Assembly (NCBI GenBank): GCA_028023455.1
Contig: JAQFVV010006306.1
Location: forward strand, 1,825,001-1,889,000
Direction: 5' to 3'
Source of the DNA: Epiperipatus broadwayi
Taxonomy: Eukaryota > Onychophora > Udeonychophora > Euonychophora > Peripatidae
DNA length: 64,000 nucleotides
Shown: positions 22,265-33,332 of the stretch, piece after piece
Layout: each line of letters opens with the position of its first letter
How positions within the stretch are numbered: position 1 is the stretch's first letter
Position numbers and translations under genes: made by a program
Notes under the pieces: model-generated
What the model saw: the letters and a program-made list of their open reading frames with translations, nothing else
Database searches by the model: none
What the model was told of the DNA's origin: nothing

Positions 22265-22425
22265 AAATCAATTAACACTTAGACAATCCCAATATCAGTA
22301 ACAATCAACAATTTCAAACCGTTGTCAAGGCAACCTCCTTTTAACAATAACAACGGTTTGAAACTATTGCTTGTTATTGATATTGCGATTGTCTAAGTGT
22401 TGATTGGTTTTTAATGATTACTTAT
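22265..22425. repeat. Foldback repeat
   Basis: The left arm (aatcaattaacacttagaca, then caatttcaaaccgttgt) and the right arm (acaacggtttgaaactattg, then gattgtctaagtgttgattg) are inverted, with a loop around 22335-22350. Arm length is about 70 bases with few mismatches. Confidence 0.8.
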
Positions 22426-23190
22426 AAACCCATTTAGGCTTGAACGTTATTACACTTAATATTATATCTTGTATATATTGTAACTTGTATTATATAATGT
22501 AACTTGTAGTAAAGTGTGTGAAGAAATTGAGCCGCTGTGGATTTTATTTCCTTTGTGTTGTAAAAAAAAATAATTCCTAAAATAATTTATTATTCTTACT
22601 CAGGATAATTAAAGATATATACAGGAGTATATACATGACAAAAGTTTCAACTCAACAAAGATTGAATGTTTAAGAAGACTTATTTAAAAATCCCCCTCCT
22701 ATTATGAAATTAGGATCTGATAAAAATGATGTAAAAAAGGTTTGTCCCACACAATCTACCTAAATTGCCAGGTCTGGAAATTTACTTTTTCATAAATAAA
22801 TGTTTAATCAATAACATTAATGGTATAAAAAAAAAAAAAGCCGAAATAAAGATAAATATTTTAATTCTTTCTTTTCTGATATAATTGCATTGAATTAGAT
22901 TAAGATTACAACTAATGCTACATAGAATTTCAAAATAGTCATCAAAATTAACTTATTTACAAAATCCTCAAATGATTAAACAATGGAGTCATTGTTTATA
23001 TGATTATATGAGCATAGATTATTTATCCATGATAACAATTTATCTAATGTTTAGAAGTGTAATATACTAATTTCTTAATATTTGCATAATATATTCTATA
23101 CAATTTTAATGCACAAATCAGCGCATAACAGCAGAGCTTCTTCAAATTAAATCACAATTTATTATAAACTTAATATAAATTATAATACAT
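22426..23190. other. No gene recognised
   Basis: AT-rich sequence with no supported feature. Confidence 0.5.
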
Positions 23191-23200
23191 AATAAATAAT

Positions 23201-23243
23201 GCCCGAGCGCTTTCAAGAGAACTTAGCTCTCATAATCATGGGT
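23201..23243 (-). ncRNA. Hammerhead-like hairpin 3' of a PLE frame
   Basis: On the minus strand: CCC (helix I), ATGATTATGA, inner stem GAGA...TCTC, TTGAAA, palindromic GCGC, T, C, GGG (helix I). It starts about 80 bases beyond the endonuclease stop, the place where PLE hammerheads are expected. The GAAA-GCGC-UC half is canonical in layout. The 5' core deviates from CUGAUGA. Confidence 0.4.
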
Positions 23244-23323
23244 AACAAAGAGTAAGCGTAAAAAGGTTGCTATGTGTAAATATATGCAGATATATGTAAA
23301 TTAATTGAACTATGTGCGTAAAT

Positions 23324-23974
23324 CTAATTAACCCATTTCTTAGAAATTTTATAACACGTATCTTTCCTATTCATAGCCTTATCATCCATGGCAATAAAAC
23401 ATGCCTCCTTCACCTTTCTCTTAACATCATTTCTTTCCCTACAAACTATTCTTGGATTTTCAGGTTCACATGAATGACCAGTTAATTTCTGATGCATTGC
23501 GAATATTGAGGTGTAAGCTGGGTCTGCTTGGGCCTTTCTGTAAGAATATCTGTGCTGGGACAATCTTGTTGAGAGAGTTGCTTTCGTTTCTCCATAGTAT
23601 GATGCCATGCAGTTATTTTCTGGGCATGAGATATTATAGACAGCCTGAGAAATGTTGTTGGGTGTTACAATATCTTTTGCATTGTTGATGATTCTATTGG
23701 TATTAGGGTGTGTGTGAAAACATAGTTGAAATTCTCTATTAAACACTGAGTAAAGTTTTCTATGGGCGTTTGCAAAGTATGGCAACAATATTCTATTTTT
23801 CTGCTGCTTAATTGCATTGTTATTTAATTTACTGTAAAATTGTCTAATTTTCCCATCAATACTATTTTGTTTGAAACCGATATTTAATAAATCGTTTCTA
23901 TATAAAATCAAATTTGCCCTTTTGTCTGCTTCAAATCTGCAAAGGTGCTCATTCCTATGTAAGAAAGACATCAA
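23324..23974 (-). pseudogene. Penelope-like polyprotein C-terminus with GIY-YIG endonuclease
   Basis: The 216-codon open frame begins inside the RT-distal linker (LHRNEHLCRFEADKRANL). It continues with a basic region, NRIINNAKDIV (the conserved linker element before the nuclease), and the nuclease itself: YNISCPENNCMASYYGETKA with a CxxxxC pair and YYGET core, LSTRLSQHRYSYRKAQ with the catalytic-type Arg, and RIVCRERNDVKRKVKEA, where the Glu is the usual metal ligand. The frame is intact to a stop at 23324, suggesting a fairly young insertion. The Met at 23974 is not a true start: the polyprotein continues upstream in the parent element. Confidence 0.9.
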
Positions 23975-23980
23975 TCCTAT

Positions 23981-24349
23981 TTAATTGATTTTAAAAGAAT
24001 TTTTAGAGGTTCTAAGTTTTAAAAATGTATCACTCTTAAATGTACGTCTAATGTATATTAATTTGATAAAGCGATCAATTAAAAAAAACTAACGCTTCCA
24101 CTATGGACGTATGAATGAATAAACATATCTATAAACAATTAACAGAATATATAATTAGCAAGCCTTGCTTTATATTAATACATGAATGTGAAATAAATAT
24201 GCATTTAATGACTTTAATTTTGCAAATCTATCAAAAAAATTAGTGTAGTGTGATAGTTTTTATTTATTCCGTTTTATAAATCTATCAACTATTATTGAGA
24301 GTAAAAATGAAATTTATAAAAAAAGAAGTTAACCAATACTAATAATTAC
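23981..24349. other. No gene recognised
   Basis: AT-rich sequence with no supported feature. Confidence 0.5.
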
Positions 24350-24685
24350 TCACACTAAACATCACATGATCAGTTTCTTATGCTTGCTCTTAATTGTTAT
24401 TAAACAGGCGAAACTCTCCATACAGTAGTGCCACTCAGTTCAAGCCAGAGTAATCAGTGGATGCCAGAAGGCTTGTTGGAATCCTAAGATCTAGGTGCAG
24501 TGCTCTCAGATCCAAAGCTCCTCACTGATGAAGGCCACAAGCCAGAAACTGATCTGGGGATATTGGATGAGTAGGAACTAGATGGGGATTTTATGCACAA
24601 GCGTTCTGGCATCCATTGATTATTCTGGCGTGCACTGAGTGGCACTACTGTATGGAGAGTTTTGCCCATTTAATAATTGCTCACA
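24350..24685. repeat. Family A foldback, centre deleted
   Basis: The left terminus and outer left arm (24355-24478) are joined directly to a complete right arm (24480-24665). The right arm has an intact CTGATGA (24524-24530) with helix II GGC/GCC, and helix III CTGA, so the helix III palindrome is broken in this copy. Confidence 0.9.
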
Positions 24686-25160
24686 CTGTTATTGGAATTT
24701 AATTAGAGAGCATGAAAATAAATGGTACTAAACTTTTGGATTAAAATTTATTATATTCATTTTTTGAATTAAAATTTATTATATTCATTTCTTGGGATAA
24801 CTAAAATTTTGTTTTACTTGTTAATTAACTATTTTTAGTTTTATTCAGTGTCCTAGAATATTGTATATTAGGTATGTAAAGAATATGTCATAAGAAAAGA
24901 TATATCTTTATTATTATTTACTAATCAACATTTCTGCTAGGCACAAACCTTTGAAAATTTCTCTTGTATAATGAGGTATTAAGTGATGCTTGTTGGAGGA
25001 GAGAGTTAAATTAATATGAATTCAAGAGCATAAGTTAGGGAAATTCTGCATCAGAAAATATTGATAGTCTTAAATTTGTATAAGTCTGTTTAATAATGTC
25101 TAAAGAAGTCCTCAGTACCTTGATTTATTTTCATACAATTGCTAACACAAACATATAAAA
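24686..25160. other. No gene recognised
   Basis: AT-rich; a short direct repeat (ttaaaatttattatattcatt, about 24740-24795) is the only structure seen. Confidence 0.5.
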
Positions 25161-25164
25161 CTTA

Positions 25165-25545
25165 AAACAGGCAAAACTCTTCATACAGTAGTGCCACTCA
25201 GAGCCAACCAGAGTAATTAATGAATGTCAGAAGCCTTGTGCATAAAATCCCCATCAAGTGCCTACTCATACAATATCCCCAGTCTAGTTTCTGGCTTGTG
25301 GCCTTCGTCATTGAGGAGCTTTGGATCTGAGAGCACTGCACCTAGATCTTAGGATCTAATGCAACTCTCCAGCAGCCACCTTTTATCTCTATTTAACTAC
25401 AAAGCTATGAGAATAAAATTGAAAACAATATTTTCAATCTAAGCTCAATAGCTTATATAGGCATATGGGTCTGAACTCAGTTCAATACCCATACCTTTTG
25501 GTGCCTTTCATAAAAAATGGTGATCATGTGATGTTTAGTGGTTTA
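25165..25545. repeat. Family A, left half plus right terminus
   Basis: The left arm and the long spacer (25165-25490) are present, ending in caatacccataccttttggt. The right arm is missing except for the terminal gtgatcatgtgatgtttagt. This copy shows that the spacer belongs to the family consensus. Confidence 0.85.
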
Positions 25546-25849
25546 ACATATAAAACTTGCAATTTAATATTACTCATTCCACCAGTATTACTGCAATTCA
25601 TCCAATTGTTGTTTATGATTTTGGTATTTACTACAAGTCAAAAATCAATATTCCAGTGACTAATGTACATTATTATTATTGTTTGATTTGATATTAGATA
25701 TAAGCATATGCAGCATTTATTTATGTTTTGCTTTAGAAATAATATATCAATTAGATTATTTTTATACAAAGCAAATATTAAGTTTCATATAAATATATTA
25801 AATAATCTCAATATTACCACATATTCTTTTAAATTCATATAAATAGATA
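25546..25849. other. No gene recognised
   Basis: AT-rich sequence. Confidence 0.4.
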
Positions 25850-26200
25850 TCTTTATTATAAGAAAAATATTTATATATATATTAAATACATTTTGAATTA
25901 AAAGTGTCAAATTAACTCAACCCACATCTCTGACATCATCCACTTTAGATAAATATAATAATGACTATTATTAATCATTTACTAAACTAGAGATTATCTC
26001 TAGCACGAATATAAACTTCCAATCTCAATTAAGGATTAATATATCTGATTTTTTTAAAATTTGAACACACAAACACATGGAGTTATTCATATTTCTTTTT
26101 CCTATGTGTAATAACTTTATAAATATATTAATTAACCTCAATATTACCACATATTCTTTTAAATTCATATAAAGATACAATAAAAGTTTCATATATTATA
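25850..26200. repeat. Dispersed AT-rich repeat, inverted copy at 28.7 kb
   Basis: Within the block, a segment over tcaatattaccacatattct followed by tttaaattcatataaa occurs twice (25808-25845 and 26138-26174). The central part (25905-26125) is inverted relative to 28715-28945, sharing ctctagcac / gtgctagag-type text, tcagatatattaatc and atgtgtaatatc. No coding content. Confidence 0.65.
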
Positions 26201-26900
26201 AGGCATAATAAAAAAATGTGATTGAAAGATGCTGAAGTTATCATTTTATGAATTTAATACATTAATAATTATTAACATTTATAATTAATCATTTTCTCTT
26301 ACTTACTGTCTTCAGTCACTAGCACAAGGCTAATGTGGTATCATTTTTTCTGTACTAATTATGATCATGTGATGTTTTGGTGTATCCATATTTCCAACTT
26401 TTAATTGCATATACAATAATTCTGACTCCAACTTTGCATTATAGCTTTTTACTTGACTTTGTTTTAGTTGGGTTGTTTTTTTAACTGGGATTAAAATGGC
26501 CATATTCTTTATTTTCAAATAGCTGTTAATGATCAAGTGGAATAAGATAAAATTCCACCTACATTAAGTTTTAAAATTAAAGTATAAGATATATGAAGTC
26601 TGAAACATCAAAAAAGTTATATAGAAAAAAATAAAAGCATTTAAAACATGACTGAAAAGAATATAAAATGGATTAGCAGAAAATTAATTGTGCAGCTTTG
26701 AATTTAAATTCAAGCAAGCAAACAAATAATGGCATGAGTATGCCTTTATAAGTAAAAAAATACATATTATGCAATTTATATTTAAAGAGGGAAAAATTAG
26801 TGGGAAAATAGCAAAAGAAAAAAAAAGTTAACTGATAGCTTAAAAAGATAGGCAAAACTATCTAATGGAAGTAGTACAATTTTCTTCTTCCTCTTTTTCT
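26201..26900. other. No gene recognised
   Basis: AT-rich. A minus-strand frame at 26330-26536 is open and a consensus donor (GTAAGTAAG, about 26298-26306) lies beyond its stop, but the frames do not agree, so no exon is called. Confidence 0.4.
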
Positions 26901-26924
26901 TATGTATTGATTTCTCTATTTACA

Positions 26925-27045
26925 TATACCATTTTCAACCTTTTTATACTGATGATGACTGCAGGTCAGCCGAAACTGTAAGAATAAAGTTTAGCACAGA
27001 GTGGCACTACTATATGGAGAATTTTTGCCTGTTTAATAAAGTTTT
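26925..27045. repeat. Family B hairpin joined to a family A outer arm
   Basis: At 26949-26985 the plus strand reads CTGATGATGACTGC, aggtcagc, CGAAACTGTAAG, the family B hairpin. Directly after it (26988-27040) comes gcacagagtggcactacta with atggagaattttt, the outer part of a family A right arm. Two repeat remnants abut here. Confidence 0.65.
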
Positions 27046-28017
27046 GATATAAAAAATAGTATTGTTAAGTGTATAAGAAGTTTGGAAATGGAACGATATG
27101 CAGAAATATCTACATACAAAAATCGGTAAACATGAAGTGACCAGGTCACGACAAAATTCGAATTTTTGTTTCAACTTTTTCTCACCAGAGTGTTTCTTGT
27201 CCATTGTGAAGTTTAGTGGTTTAAAAATAAGCGAAATATAAAAAAGTAAAGCACTAGAAAGATATCTGAACAAAATATTGAATATAAAGTGGATTATCTG
27301 TAAATGTAATTGTAAGTTTCCAATTAAATAAAAAGTTATTTAATAAAAATTATTGCACAGAATGAAACACATATCGCTTAACTTACTTCAAAAGATAAAA
27401 ATCAGAGAGAATAGCAAAAGAAAAACAGAAGTATATTGACAACTTAAAGACCTGGACAGATCTAAGACTTAACAAAATAATTGTTGTGTTTATGTGTGAA
27501 TTATCCATAAACACAGATTCATTAGTTAATGACTAAGAACTTAAATATTTGCTAATCTCGATCTCTCAGTCGGAGAAGGCCCTTTAAAAAAATGTCTATC
27601 CTCTGACAAGCAATTCTCCGGGATAATAAACGTGCTTTCAGGAATATAATTTGCAACAAAAGATATCTTTCTAATAAATAAATGCATCCACATTTTTAAA
27701 CAAAAACATTATTCACTATAATATATAGGGAAAACATAAATTTCTTGAATCCTTTTACTGATTAATATTTATTCCATTTAAACTCACTCAAAATTTTAAT
27801 GAAATTAATGCTTTGGTAGTTTTATCGTTGTATTACAACAACTACTAGTAAAATTGTAAATCTTATGAATTTGTGAGTTATAAAAAAAAATCTTACTTAG
27901 TAGAATTCATAGCGGAGTATTAAAATAAAAAATCCACTTCAGTGAATGTTTTACACCATGTGGAACGCCCCTAACGGGAAAAAACGTTATTTGTCAACTG
28001 TAGATTCAACTCGAGAG
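27046..28017. other. No gene recognised
   Basis: AT-rich sequence without supported features. Confidence 0.4.
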
Positions 28018-28086
28018 GTATCGCAGCTTCCATGCAAGCAAGTAGCTGGTTGCAGACGGTTGTGGGTTCGCGTCCCGGCCGATGCT
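28018..28086 (+). ncRNA. tRNA-like sequence, possible SINE head
   Basis: A 69-base stretch can be drawn with an acceptor of six pairs out of seven (GTATCGC with CCGATGC) and a T-arm GTGGG-TTCGCGT-CCCGG that includes a B-box-like GGTTCG and TCCCG. The D and anticodon arms do not fold well, the T-loop lacks the invariant A, and an A-rich run follows at 28097-28108. This favours a tRNA-derived SINE or pseudo-tRNA over a working tRNA. Confidence 0.3.
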
Positions 28087-28714
28087 ATGACATATGAAAA
28101 AAAAAAACCCTGCAAACAATGATTCTTGTTAAAATGCTAGTATAAGTAACTTCACTTATATCTGAAATACCTAAGGAAGAAAAAAAAGTCAAACAATAAC
28201 AAAATTATAAATCAGAATTTTATTTTCTATATTGAAATGCAGGAGAAATTAAATATTTACTAGCGAATAATCTTCTGGATTTTTTTTTTGTGTGTGTGTG
28301 AAGATTAACGATTCACTCAAATAATGGTGTATAATCTTTACATACACGTTAATCGAATGGTTTACTGCTCAGGAGTTCGAGCATCTAAAGTGACAGTTGG
28401 TTCGTAAAACGCTTAGTGCTCCTTACGGCCATTTCCCAATCGTATAGGATATTTACGCTGACAATTTTACTTTGGAATGCTGAAGTGATTAAATGAGCGG
28501 CAAATAAATATTTTTTTTTCATTATTAAATAATGGTTAATAATTATTATTAAATATTTGGAAAGTGTATAAAAAAAAAGGGGGTACTCGTGAATTTAATC
28601 GGTTTAGAACGGAAGGAAGTAGTATTTTATTAAAATATACACTTTCAGGGGCATACATAACAGTCTCAAACAAAATGGCTTAAAACGAGCGGTGATATTT
28701 AACGTTTGGGGAAG
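28087..28714. other. No gene recognised; CpG-richer patch at 28340-28500
   Basis: A segment with several CG dinucleotides (ttcgtaaaacgcttagtgct, then ccttacggcc) stands out from the AT-rich background. It has loose similarity to 1115-1150 (aacgtttagtactcc). No product can be assigned. Confidence 0.3.
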
Positions 28715-28945
28715 TATGGAGATTGTTTAATATATCTATAAAGATATTACACATGGCAAAGAGAAAGGTGAATAACTCCATGAGTGTGTTTGTTTAAAAT
28801 TAAAAAATCAGATATATTAATCTTTAACTGAGGTTTAAAGTTTATATCTGTGCTAGAGGTAATCTCTAGTTGAGAAAATGATTAGTAATAATCATTGTAT
28901 TTATCTGAGGTGGATGGTGTCAAAGTTGTGAGTTTGATTGTTGTA
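28715..28945. repeat. Inverted copy of the 25.9-26.1 kb repeat
   Basis: It runs antiparallel to 25905-26125 with shared blocks: gttattcacc-like, catgagtgtgtttg, atcagatatattaatc, gctagaggtaatctctag and ggtggatggtgtca. Divergence is moderate. Confidence 0.65.
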
Positions 28946-29485
28946 TTTTGTAAAATACCAACATTGACAATGGTAAATAAAAATGTAACAATTTAATATT
29001 TGCAGTGTTGTTGTTTCTTATGAGTTATTTTAAACAATGACAATTTTATATTTCCACTTTATTTGTTAATTTTTTTTGCCATTAACTAAAGTTATTTACC
29101 GATAAATACCCACATGTACCTTTTTTTTTTTACTTAAGAATTTATTTATTTTTAAAAATTCAGCTAGCGAATATTTCCTGTATTTTTTATTTTTTTTTTT
29201 AAAAAAAAAAAACAATTTTATAAAACTTCACTTTATTTGCTAATATTTTATGACTATTAAAAGTAAATAGGTTTTTTTTTTTTTGATAAATGCTTAGAAT
29301 TTATGTTTTTTAAAAAGTTTATTATTATTGCTTGAGAGAAAACTCGATCAAGGAAGAATATAAGATAATACTTTTAATTGCCGTACTGTATTTTTTTTTG
29401 CAATTTTTGAAAAGGAAAATTATTTATTTATTACAATAGCTGTATTTGAAAAAAATATATGGATAAGGTATGAATATAATAAATA
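28946..29485. other. No gene recognised
   Basis: Very T-rich and A-rich homopolymer tracts; nothing supported. It is immediately downstream of a minus-strand gene end. Confidence 0.5.
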
Positions 29486-29491
29486 TTTATT
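29486..29491 (-). terminator. Polyadenylation signal AATAAA
   Basis: Canonical hexamer on the minus strand, 28 bases beyond the stop codon of the terminal exon at 29520-29604. The spacing is short but within the usual range for a compact 3' UTR. AATAAA is frequent by chance in such AT-rich DNA. Confidence 0.3.
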
Positions 29492-29519
29492 AATAACGAT
29501 TAATTTCCAACTGGATTGC

Positions 29520-29604
29520 CTACTGTTTTTGGTTGTTTTTTTTAAGATTAGCAAATATATTCTCTTTACAAATTTTCCTGCCTCTGTATACCAGGGTTGG
29601 ATCG
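29520..29604 (-). CDS. Terminal coding exon of an unidentified minus-strand gene
   Basis: After an acceptor (GTAGTTTTAG, minus strand, 29605-29614) the frame runs one base plus 27 codons to a TAG. The peptide starts DPTLVYRGRKICKENIFANL and finishes with a Lys/Asn/Gln-rich tail. Composition is clearly less AT-biased than the flanks, and an AATAAA follows. A basic C-terminus of this kind suits a nuclear or nucleolar protein, but I cannot name the family. Upstream exons should lie at higher coordinates on the minus strand; none was recognised between here and 47 kb. Confidence 0.35.
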
Positions 29605-30061
29605 CTAAAACTACAAATGATATTTCTTCAATGTTCAAGATCTGTATGACATTTTATGGATTGCTGAAGGCATGATAGGACATTTTTTAGATGTTTAAAA
29701 AAATTACATATGACATTTTGGATATTTAAGAGGCGCATGCAATATTTTTTGAATGTTTAAGACTTTTTTTAAAAAATAGTATTGCATTATATTTATATAT
29801 AATGCTATTTATTAGCACATTTTGTTAGCTACTAAATATATAAGTGAATTGTTGAAGTATATTAAAAGTAGGTTTAAATTATATTTTGAGAATTGACAAT
29901 GGCGTTCTTACATTGTAGCTTTTTGAGATTACAATTCATCTATTGTTACTTTAACATTTTATTTATGTTCTCATGCATACGACTACATTATATATTTTTA
30001 TCTACATAGTAGTAATTAATTATTATCACTGGTATAAGATGTAATTAGCATAGTCAATAAT
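29605..30061. other. Probable intron of the minus-strand gene
   Basis: AT-rich sequence upstream (minus strand) of the terminal exon. No further exon was recognised. Confidence 0.3.
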
Positions 30062-30350
30062 AATAATTAATATTAAACAGGCAAAACTCTCCATACAGTA
30101 GTGCCACCCTATGCCAACCAGAGTAATCAATGGATGCCAGAAGACTTGTGCATAAAATCCCCATCTAGTGCCTACTCATCCAATATTCCCAGACTAGTTT
30201 CTGGCTTGTGGCCTTCGTTAGTGAGGAGCCTTGGATCTGAGAGCATTCTGGTTGGCACAGGGTGGCATTACTGTATGGAGGGTTTTGCCTGTTTAATAAC
30301 AGTTATGTGCTAGCCATAAGAGATGTGATCATGTGATGTTTGGTAGTTTA
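30062..30350. repeat. Family A foldback, internally deleted
   Basis: Left arm 30075-30245, then directly the outer right arm from ctggttggcacagggtggca (30248) to the terminal gatcatgtgatgtttggt at about 30345. One ribozyme-like motif remains (left arm, minus strand). Confidence 0.9.
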
Positions 30351-30707
30351 ATAATTAATATTATTGGAAACAATTGTGAAATAAATTAATAATAATATTT
30401 AATAATTGCATAATTTACCCAAATTTCAGAATATTAGTTTTAACATTTTATCAGCAATAAAATGAATATTCAAGCAGAATTCAAGGATGGATTTATATTT
30501 TGGAGAATTTAAATGGTAGTCAATATAATTAATTCATCATCATCATCAACCATTATCAATCCACTGCATGATGAAGGTCTCTCCAAGTTCAATCCATCTT
30601 TTCCGATCTTTAGCTTCTCTTCTCCACATCATCCCTGCACACTTTCTTATTTCATCCATCCATCTCACATGTGGTCTCTTTCTGGGTTTTTTATAATATC
30701 TTGGAAT

Positions 30708-32330
30708 CTAGTTTAAATTTTGAATTGTCCATCTATTATCATCTCTTCTAGCAATATGTCCAGTCCAACTCCACTTCAGTCTTTTAATTTTTTCAATGAG
30801 ATCAGTAACACCTGTTTGTTCTCTTACCCATACATTGCATTTTCGATCTCTTCTTGTTACTCCCAACATGCATCTCTCCATACTTCTTTGAGTGATTTGA
30901 AGCCTCTGTATTGCTCTTCTATTAAGTGTCCAAGTCTCAGATCCATAAGTAAGAACTGGCAAAACACATTTATTAAAAACCTTCCTTTTCAAACACATAG
31001 GCACATTTCCTTTTAGTATCAAGTTATTTTTACCAAAAGCACTCCAATCAAGTTTAATTCTATGATTAATTTCATCCATTATGTTTCCATCTGTATTAAT
31101 AATCTGACCAAGGTATTTGTAATGGTTAACTTCTAATTCATCATAATCAATCTTTATTTTTATAATTTGAGAAATTCTGTTAAACATTACTTTAGCCTTT
31201 TTAACATTTATCTTTAGTCCTACTTTCATCTGATAACTCCTGCAACATTTCCTGTAACTCTAAAGCATTATTTGCAAAAACAACTACATCATCTGCAAAA
31301 TCTAAATGACTTAAAAAATCTCCATTTACTTTCACTCCTTTAGCTTCCCATTTTAATCCACAAAATACTTCTTGCAGCACTGCTGTTAAAAGTTTTGGAG
31401 ATATGTTGACTTTCCTACTATCATTATGTAATCTAATTGTTGCTGTTGCATTTTTATAAATATTCTTTAAAATATGACAATATCCTGGGTCTATACCTTG
31501 ATGATCCAATGCTTTAATCACTGAATAAATGTTTATAGAATCAAATGCCTTTTCATAATCTACAAATCCTAAGCATAATGGCAACTCATATTCATTTGTC
31601 CTTTCTATAACTTCTCTCAATACCTGGATATGATCTACTGTACTAAAACCACTTTTAAATCCAGCTTGTTCTCTTGGTTGGTGGAAGTCCAGTGTTCTCT
31701 GTAGACGAGTTGTAATTATCTTAGTAAAAAATTTGTATAAAACTGATAAAAGACTGATAGGTCTATAATTTCTAATATCTTCTTTATCATCTTTTTTAAA
31801 TATTAATATTAATACTGCATTCTTCCAATCATCTGGTACATCTTTATCATTTAGACATTTGGAATATAACTTTGCTAGAAAAATTTCTATTTCTTCACCT
31901 GCTTCCTTTAATATATCAATTATAATTCCATCATTACCTGGAGCCTTCCCTTTCTTCGTAAATTTACTTGCATGTCTCACTTCCTCATTCAAAATTCTGG
32001 GCAATTCAGAAGATATAATAGGTATAGGAGGTACTTGTTCTTTATTATTATATAATTCTTGATAGAAGTTTTCTACACATTTCATGATGTCATCTCTCTT
32101 TTTGCAGATATAAATTTCCTACCAATACCAAAATGTTTTACACTCTTTAGACTTTTATTCTCTTCTACAGCTTTCCTTGCTAGTTCACAATTATACTTTC
32201 TTATATCATTTTCAACTCTTTTCCGCACCATTTTACAAAATTCGAGATATTCAATCCTTTTTAATGCATCATTTTTGTATATCTTCATATTCCTTCTTTT
32301 CTTCATAAATTTCCTATTAATTTCATTCAA
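30708..32330 (-). pseudogene. RTE reverse transcriptase and C-terminal domain (frameshifted)
   Basis: Three overlapping frames form the remnant. First, 32082-32330 is a basic linker (MKKRRNMKIY). Second, 31201-32085 is the reverse transcriptase: KGKAPGNDGI, DWKNAVLILIFKKDD, RNYRPISLLSVLYK, REQAGFKSGFSTVDHI, CLGFVDYEKAFDSI and SHLDFADDVVVFA. The FADD motif carries the catalytic Asp pair. Third, 30708-31229 holds the thumb and C-terminus: KYLGQIINTDG, TYGSETWTLNRRAIQRLQ, WSWTGHIARRDDNRW. The usual QGD block (RQGDPLSPKLF) is distorted into KLLTAVLQEVF, implying a small deletion. Two frameshifts inactivate it. Confidence 0.9.
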
Positions 32331-32738
32331 ATCTGAATCATGTTCAAAATCTACTAATACTTGAAACCGATTTGTAAGGTTCTAATTTAAATTCATTAGA
32401 ATGTTTCTGAAGATTAGGAATATCAACTGTAAATATTGTTTTTCTTAATAATTTTTGTCTCTAGTTTTGCATTAACATGTATCTTACATCTTACTAATCG
32501 ATGATCACTTCCTGTGTTAAATTTATTAAGAACATTACAGTCTTGAAATATGTATTTTCTGTTAGTCAAAATATAATCCAATTCTTCTGTACCTTCATTT
32601 GGATGCTTCCATGTCCATTTCCTTTTAACCTTTTTCTCAAAAAAAAATTCATAATATAAAGTTTTTCTTTTTCTGCAAACTCCACAAGTCTAACCAAAAT
32701 TACCTACAGCATTTTCGTCTTTCATTTGTTTATCAATT

Positions 32739-33332
32739 CTAGCATTGAAGTCTCCCAATTTTAAAATGTTTACTCTGATCAAAAGCCTTTTGTACATCCA
32801 TATAAAAATCTTCTACTACTTCATCACTATAAGAACTTGTTGGGACATAAACCTGAATTATCTGCATTTGGTATCTGCTATTAAGTTGTAAAACTAGTCT
32901 TGCCACCCTGTCCGATATACCATCAATCACCACAATGTTATTCTTCCATTTTTTATTTATAATGAATCCTATTCCGTTTGTATTTCCAATATTTGTGCCT
33001 TTATAGTAGAGTACATTTCCACTTTTTAAATCAATTGTTTCTTCACCTTTTCTTCTAACTTCACAAAGTCCAATAATGTCCCATTAAATATAAGATAGTT
33101 CTTCTTCTAACTCTTGCAATCTTCATTCACTTGAAAGTGATCTGCAGTTGTAAGTACCTAAATAAAAAGTCGTCATCAAATGGCAGTCTGAGTCCGCAAT
33201 CAGGGGATTCTTAGCACTCTCCGCCTTCAGCCACCAACCGCTGCCTTGGTTGGTGACTTCACAGCCTCCTGGGAATAAGGACGATGATTTATTTTTGTCT
33301 GTCATTATTGTATATATTGAAAAAATATTCAT
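32739..33332 (-). pseudogene. RTE endonuclease domain (frameshifted)
   Basis: The N-terminal part (33123-33332) ends in GTYNCRSLSSE, which corresponds to the first conserved block of APE-type LINE endonucleases (the TWNVRSL-like block). After a frame change, 32739-32933 gives the central block with IIQVYVPTSSYSDEVVEDFY, the QVYAPT-like motif, and DQSKHFKIGRLQC, where an intact enzyme would have a GDFNA motif. The catalytic Asp-Asn block is disturbed here. The domain nicks DNA for target-primed reverse transcription. Confidence 0.8.

Larger units (their letters stand above)
23195..23980 (-). mobile_element. 5'-truncated Penelope-like element
   Basis: On the minus strand the element keeps the linker and GIY-YIG endonuclease of a PLE followed by the terminal hairpin. 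The reverse transcriptase proper is missing. Upstream sequence (24000-24340) has no PLE similarity that I can see, so the 5' break is near 23980. Confidence 0.85.

Noticed and set aside
23201-23243. Calling the PLE-terminal hairpins confirmed hammerhead ribozymes
   Set aside because: Their 5' segment ATGATTATGA does not contain C3-U4-G5 of the catalytic core in any copy, so catalysis cannot be claimed from sequence.
26298-26536. Minus-strand frame with a downstream GTAAGTAAG donor as a host exon
   Set aside because: The frame meets a stop before the donor, and no alternative frame is open with an acceptor at a sensible distance.
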